DNA of 9,691 nt from Thermomicrobiales bacterium. Its GTDB lineage: Bacteria > Chloroflexota > Limnocylindria > Limnocylindrales > CSP1-4. The position numbers were made by a program, and so were the translations under genes. This document shows, in pieces, positions 7,058 through 9,691 of the stretch. Positions within the stretch are counted from its first letter, which is position 1. Every line of letters begins with the position of its first letter. Where the stretch lies: assembly GCA_004525275.1 (NCBI GenBank), contig SPCO01000040.1, forward strand, positions 1 to 9,691. The letters run 5' to 3'. The notes below the pieces were generated by a model. The model saw nothing but the letters and a program-made list of their open reading frames with translations, was not told the DNA's origin and did no database searches.

Positions 7058-7813
7058 ATGGACGGTCGTGGGAGAGCCATCCGCGAGCTGCCCACCGAGG
7101 AGCGGCCCCGCGAGCGCCTTGCCAGCCGCGGTGTCGGGGGACTGACGAGCGCGGAACTCATCGGCCTGGTGTGGGGGTCTGGGACCCGTGGCCGTTCGGC
7201 CGTCGATCTGGCGGCGGACGCGTTGATCCGCCATGACGGCCTGACCGGGCTCGCCCGGGCCGCCGAACAGGAGTTGGCTGAGGTCCATGGTGTCGGCCCG
7301 GCCAAGGCCGCCCAATTGATTGCCGCCTTCGAACTTGGCCGTCGTCTGCTGGCCGACTGGCCGACGGCTCGCTGGACGATCCGCGGTCCGCATGATGTGG
7401 CCGATCGGCTCATCCTCCAGATGGGTCGCCTCGAGCGCGAGGAGTTGCGGGTCGTGATGCTGGACACGAAGAACCACGTGCTTCGCGTTGCGACCGTGTA
7501 CCAGGGCAATGTGTCCGCGTCGCTCGTACGGGTGGGAGAGCTTTTCCGCGATCCCGTCCGACTCAACGCGGCCGGCGTGATCCTCGTCCATAACCACCCT
7601 TCCGGGGATCCCACGCCCTCGCCCGACGACCTCCATCTCACGGCCGAAGCGCTGGCCGCCGGTCGACTGCTGGACATCCAGCTTCTCGATCACCTCGTCA
7701 TCGGGCACGACGCCTACGTCTCGCTTCGAGACCGAGGGGTCGCCTTCGATCGGCCGGGTACGACCGGGCCCGGTCCGGATCACGCCGCCGCCGATCAACG
7801 CCTCGCGACCTAG
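7058..7813 (+). CDS. radC: RadC family JAB/MPN-domain protein
   Basis: The 251-residue protein has the two-part RadC layout. The N-terminal helix-hairpin-helix part includes LPTEERPRERL (11-21), the GSGTRGRS turn (40-47) and VHGVGPAKAAQL (76-87). The C-terminal JAB/MPN+ domain carries the metal-binding motif H178-x-H180-x7-S188-x2-D191 in VHNHPSGDPTPSPDD. The E161 preceding it (GELFRDPV) is the expected conserved glutamate region. Metal ligands are therefore intact. RadC was once called a DNA repair protein, but that role was later disputed; the biochemical function remains unclear. The canonical end (YVSLRDRGV, about 220-228) is followed by a tail of about 23 residues rich in Gly/Pro/Asp/Ala, longer than usual. 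Sitting just upstream of mreB is a conserved arrangement, as in Bacillus subtilis. Strong GGAGG and the ATG support the start. Confidence 0.97.
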   Translation: MDGRGRAIRELPTEERPRERLASRGVGGLTSAELIGLVWGSGTRGRSAVDLAADALIRHDGLTGLARAAEQELAEVHGVGPAKAAQLIAAFELGRRLLADWPTARWTIRGPHDVADRLILQMGRLEREELRVVMLDTKNHVLRVATVYQGNVSASLVRVGELFRDPVRLNAAGVILVHNHPSGDPTPSPDDLHLTAEALAAGRLLDIQLLDHLVIGHDAYVSLRDRGVAFDRPGTTGPGPDHAAADQRLAT

Positions 7814-7842
7814 CGGACGATCCGCGGCCGCCCGGTCGTACC
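7757..7842. repeat. 13-bp perfect inverted repeat spanning the radC 3' end and radC-mreB gap
   Basis: GGTACGACCGGGC at 7757-7769, inside the radC coding tail, is the exact reverse complement of GCCCGGTCGTACC at 7830-7842 in the intergenic gap. The arms are 60 nt apart. In RNA they could form a 13-bp stem enclosing the radC stop codon (7811-7813). The right arm is shared with a second, local inverted repeat, so alternative pairings exclude one another. No T-tract follows. Confidence 0.7.
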
Positions 7843-7854
7843 GGGGCGACCGGG
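7831..7854. repeat. 8-bp perfect inverted repeat abutting the mreB -10 box
   Basis: CCCGGTCG (7831-7838) and CGACCGGG (7847-7854) are exact reverse complements around an 8-nt centre. The first arm also pairs with ACCGGG (7840-7845) as a 6-bp stem with a 3-nt loop. The element ends one base before TATACT, covering the place where a -35 box would lie. That position fits an operator for a dimeric regulator, or a rho-independent-like end of the radC transcript lacking a T-tract. I cannot decide between these. Confidence 0.6.
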
Positions 7855-7860
7855 TATACT
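7855..7860 (+). promoter_or_regulatory. Putative mreB promoter -10 box
   Basis: TATACT matches the -10 consensus TATAAT at five of six bases and stands out in a very GC-rich gap. No -35-like hexamer lies 16-18 bp upstream; that space holds the inverted repeat. The sequence after it (TATACTGCC) resembles the one at the other putative promoter (TACACTGCC, 5137-5145). The predicted start near 7867 leaves a leader of about 129 nt before mreB. That leader (7867-7995) holds only a weak 6-bp hairpin (CCCGGC 7863-7868 with GCCGGG 7879-7884) and a GAAGGA (7979-7984) that could serve as ribosome-binding site. Confidence 0.5.
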
Positions 7861-7995
7861 GCCCCGGCTGCCTGCCCCGCCGGGCCTGGAACCGCGCGAA
7901 CCGCCCGACAGAGGCGCGACTGCGTCCGCGACCACGCCAGCGACGAACGCTACTTATCACCCAGCCTCTGACGACGATGAAGGACCCGCCCCCTC

Positions 7996-9048
7996 ATGCT
8001 CGACCGGATCCTCGGCCTCTTCTCACGTGACATCGGGATCGATCTTGGGACCGCCAACACACTCGTTCACGTCCGAGACCGAGGGATCGTCATAAGTGAA
8101 CCGTCCGTCGTGGCCATCGATGCCAAGACGAAGCGGGTCCTGGCCGTCGGCGCGGAGGCCAAGCGAATGGTCGGGCGGACGCCGGCCAATATCATCGCCG
8201 TGCGACCGCTGCGTGACGGGGTCATCAGCGACTTCGACGTCACCGAACAGATGATCAAGTACTTCGTCGACAAGGTCCACGACCGGGTCGGCACGATCGC
8301 CCGGCCGCGGATGCTCCTCGGCATCCCGTCGGGTGTCACCGAGGTGGAGAAGCGCGCCGTCCGCGACGCCGCCCTCAACGCCGGGGCCCGTTGGGCCGGT
8401 CTCATCGAGGAGCCCATGGCGGCCGCCATCGGTGCCGGCCTGCCGGTCAGCGAGCCATCGGGCTCCCTCATCGTCGATATCGGCGGCGGGACCACGGAGG
8501 TCGCGGTCATCAGCCTGGGAGGGATCGTGGTCAGCCGAAGCATCCGGATCGGCGGCGACGAGATGGACCAGGACATCGTCACCTTCGCCCGACGCGAGTA
8601 CAACCTGTTCCTGGGCGAGCGAACCGCCGAGGACATCAAGATCGCCATCGGCTCCGCGTATCCCGGCGAATGGGACGCACAGCGCGTGGCCCTGCGCGGT
8701 CGCGACCTGCTCACCGGTCTGCCCCGCTCGGTGGAGGTCGGTGCGGACCAGATCCGCGAGGCCATCGAGCCGTCTGTCCAGCAGATCGTCGACACGGTCA
8801 AGGACACGATCGAGGAGACCCCGCCGGAGCTCGTCGCAGACATCATGGATCAGGGCATCGTCCTGGCCGGTGGTGGCGCCCTGCTGGCGGGCCTCGACCG
8901 GCGCGTCGCAGAGGCGACCCAGATGCCGGTCCATATCGCCGATGACCCGCTGACATGCGTGGCGCGAGGCACCGGCGTCGTCCTCCAGGATCTCGACCGG
9001 ATGGGTCGAGTCCTCGTGTCCGAGACCTACTCTCGACCGCCGCGCTGA
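7996..9048 (+). CDS. mreB: Rod shape-determining protein MreB
   Basis: MreB is the bacterial actin homologue. It polymerises with ATP into membrane-associated antiparallel filaments that direct the elongation machinery (MreC, MreD, RodZ, RodA, PBP2). The 350-residue length is slightly above the usual 330-347. The actin-fold ATPase motifs are all visible: phosphate-1 DIGIDLGTANT (12-22), the LIEEPMAAAIG segment with the catalytic-region glutamates E138/E139, phosphate-2 DIGGGTTEVAVISLGG (161-176), and the adenosine motif GIVLAGGGALLAGL (287-300). The N-terminus MLDRILGLFSRD carries a short amphipathic, hydrophobic stretch of the kind that can bind membrane. ATG is supported by GAAGGA (7979-7984), 11 nt away. 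A -10 box and long leader precede it, and mreC follows after 42 bp, so mreBC is probably one transcript. No oddities seen in the motifs. Assignment is secure. Confidence 0.99.
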   Translation: MLDRILGLFSRDIGIDLGTANTLVHVRDRGIVISEPSVVAIDAKTKRVLAVGAEAKRMVGRTPANIIAVRPLRDGVISDFDVTEQMIKYFVDKVHDRVGTIARPRMLLGIPSGVTEVEKRAVRDAALNAGARWAGLIEEPMAAAIGAGLPVSEPSGSLIVDIGGGTTEVAVISLGGIVVSRSIRIGGDEMDQDIVTFARREYNLFLGERTAEDIKIAIGSAYPGEWDAQRVALRGRDLLTGLPRSVEVGADQIREAIEPSVQQIVDTVKDTIEETPPELVADIMDQGIVLAGGGALLAGLDRRVAEATQMPVHIADDPLTCVARGTGVVLQDLDRMGRVLVSETYSRPPR

Positions 9049-9090
9049 GCGAGCCAACCACCCCGACCACCCGAGCACGCAGAGCCGAAC

Positions 9091-9691
9091 ATGTCGTCCC
9101 TCCTCGCTACCCGCGCCGCCCGCCGCAGATGGATCGCGTTCGTGACGTTGCTCGTGGTGAGCGTCATGCTCATGGCCTTCTCGTCGAACCCCTCCGTTCG
9201 CGACATGCAGAGTGGCGTCAGCTTTGCGTTCCGACCGATCCAGTCCTCGCTTGAGGAAGTCGCCAAGGGAGCATCGTCGGTCGTCGCTGCCATCACAGAG
9301 ATCGATCGGCTCCGAGTGGACAACGGGGCCCTGCGCGCCGAGAACGAACGACTTCGCTCGGAGAACGTCCGATCCGAGGCTATCCGCCGCGAGAATGAAT
9401 CATTGACCGCGCTGCTCCAGCTCCGGGCCGGGCTCGACCACGAGACGACAGCGGCCTCGGTCATCGCTCGGGAATCGTCCGAATTCCGGCGGCTGGTCGT
9501 GATCGATCGTGGGACCGACGACGGCGTTGCGGTCGGTGATGTGGCTGTAGCTGCCGGAGGAGCGCTTGCGGGTCGGGTCGTCGACGTCGGTTCCAGCAGC
9601 GCCACGGTCGTGCTCCTGACGGACGGCGAATCGACGGTGATCGGGCAGCTGGTGTCGAATGCCGCGACGGGCGAGGTCGCCGGTGAGCTCG
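9091..9691 (+). CDS. mreC: Rod shape-determining protein MreC (3' truncated by window)
   Basis: The first 200 codons of mreC are present and the frame stays open to the window edge. A basic cytoplasmic N-terminus (RAARRR, 8-13) precedes one membrane helix (about 14-32). A coiled coil follows (about 66-112) with leucines at 74, 81 and 88 and asparagines at 78, 85 and 92 in heptad spacing. Then comes the beta-rich MreC core, recognised from VIARESSEFRRLVVIDRGTD (124-143), GVAVGDVAV and the AGRVVDVGSSSATVVLLTD stretch near 160-178. MreC bridges MreB filaments and periplasmic or extracellular synthases such as PBP2, and activates them. Typical length is about 280-370 residues, so perhaps a third to half lies beyond the edge, probably followed by mreD. 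The ATG 42 bp after mreB has no clear Shine-Dalgarno sequence; translational coupling over this short gap is likely. Confidence 0.97.
   Translation, partial: MSSLLATRAARRRWIAFVTLLVVSVMLMAFSSNPSVRDMQSGVSFAFRPIQSSLEEVAKGASSVVAAITEIDRLRVDNGALRAENERLRSENVRSEAIRRENESLTALLQLRAGLDHETTAASVIARESSEFRRLVVIDRGTDDGVAVGDVAVAAGGALAGRVVDVGSSSATVVLLTDGESTVIGQLVSNAATGEVAGEL

Noticed and set aside
6931..7236. Possible small + strand gene overlapping the radC start
   Set aside because: It overlaps radC in another frame, lacks a ribosome-binding site, and has Arg/Ser/Gly shadow composition. The GGAGG at 7047 serves radC.
5950..7677. Minus-strand open frame of 575 codons opposite the CPBP and radC genes
   Set aside because: It is antisense to two genes with clear catalytic motifs and has Arg/Ser/Pro-biased composition without any domain.
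7831..7854. Classical rho-independent terminator after radC
   Set aside because: The stem is good but is followed by TATACTGCC rather than a T-run, so the usual definition is not met. It is kept as an inverted repeat instead.
8023..9078. Minus-strand open frame of 351 codons opposite mreB
   Set aside because: MreB is unmistakable on the + strand; the antisense frame mirrors its length only because of base composition.
1..9691. CRISPR array, mobile element, tRNA/rRNA, toxin-antitoxin or defence locus
   Set aside because: I looked for spaced direct repeats, transposase motifs, terminal inverted repeats and tRNA-like folds and found none. The CPBP protease family includes bacteriocin-immunity members, but nothing here suggests a bacteriocin.

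Overview
The window is a densely packed, GC-rich bacterial chromosome segment (roughly two thirds G+C by eye) with eight protein-coding genes, all on the + strand. I see no RNA genes, insertion sequences, CRISPR arrays, defence genes or phage genes. The gene content (a UPF0182 protein, small zinc-ribbon membrane proteins, RadC next to MreB/MreC), the use of GTG and TTG starts and the weak Shine-Dalgarno signals suggest an uncultivated high-GC bacterium. My best guess is a Chloroflexota-like lineage, with Actinomycetota as the alternative. This taxonomic guess is an inference and is not strong.

Left region (1-5098): a gene for a large UPF0182 integral membrane protein enters from the left edge through an 18-bp tandem repeat. 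It overlaps by 4 bp (GTGA) the gene for an unrecognised polytopic membrane protein. After 36 bp comes a protein with an N-terminal four-cysteine zinc ribbon, a Pro/Ala-rich linker and a C-terminal membrane domain. These three are probably one transcript.

Middle region (5099-6897): a possible promoter with an extended -10 box precedes a second membrane-anchored zinc-ribbon protein with eight cysteines in two ribbons. Its stop codon overlaps (TTGA) the start of a CPBP-family intramembrane metalloprotease, so these two are probably translationally coupled.

Right region (6898-9691): radC, then mreB, then the first 200 codons of mreC, which runs off the right edge. This matches the radC-mreB-mreC order known from Bacillus and other bacteria. 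MreB forms the cytoskeletal filaments and MreC links them to the elongation machinery across the membrane, so the organism is probably rod-shaped or elongating. The radC-mreB gap holds a good -10 box directly abutted by a perfect inverted repeat, and one arm of that repeat has a 13-bp inverted copy inside the radC 3' end. This is the most interesting regulatory structure in the window.

I do not see a convincing new biological system. The best leads are the inverted-repeat cluster at the mreB promoter, the two zinc-ribbon membrane proteins beside a CPBP protease, and the left-edge repeat that is open in two plausible frames. There is no stretch over 300 bases without a gene. The longest gaps are 6898-7057 and 7814-7995.
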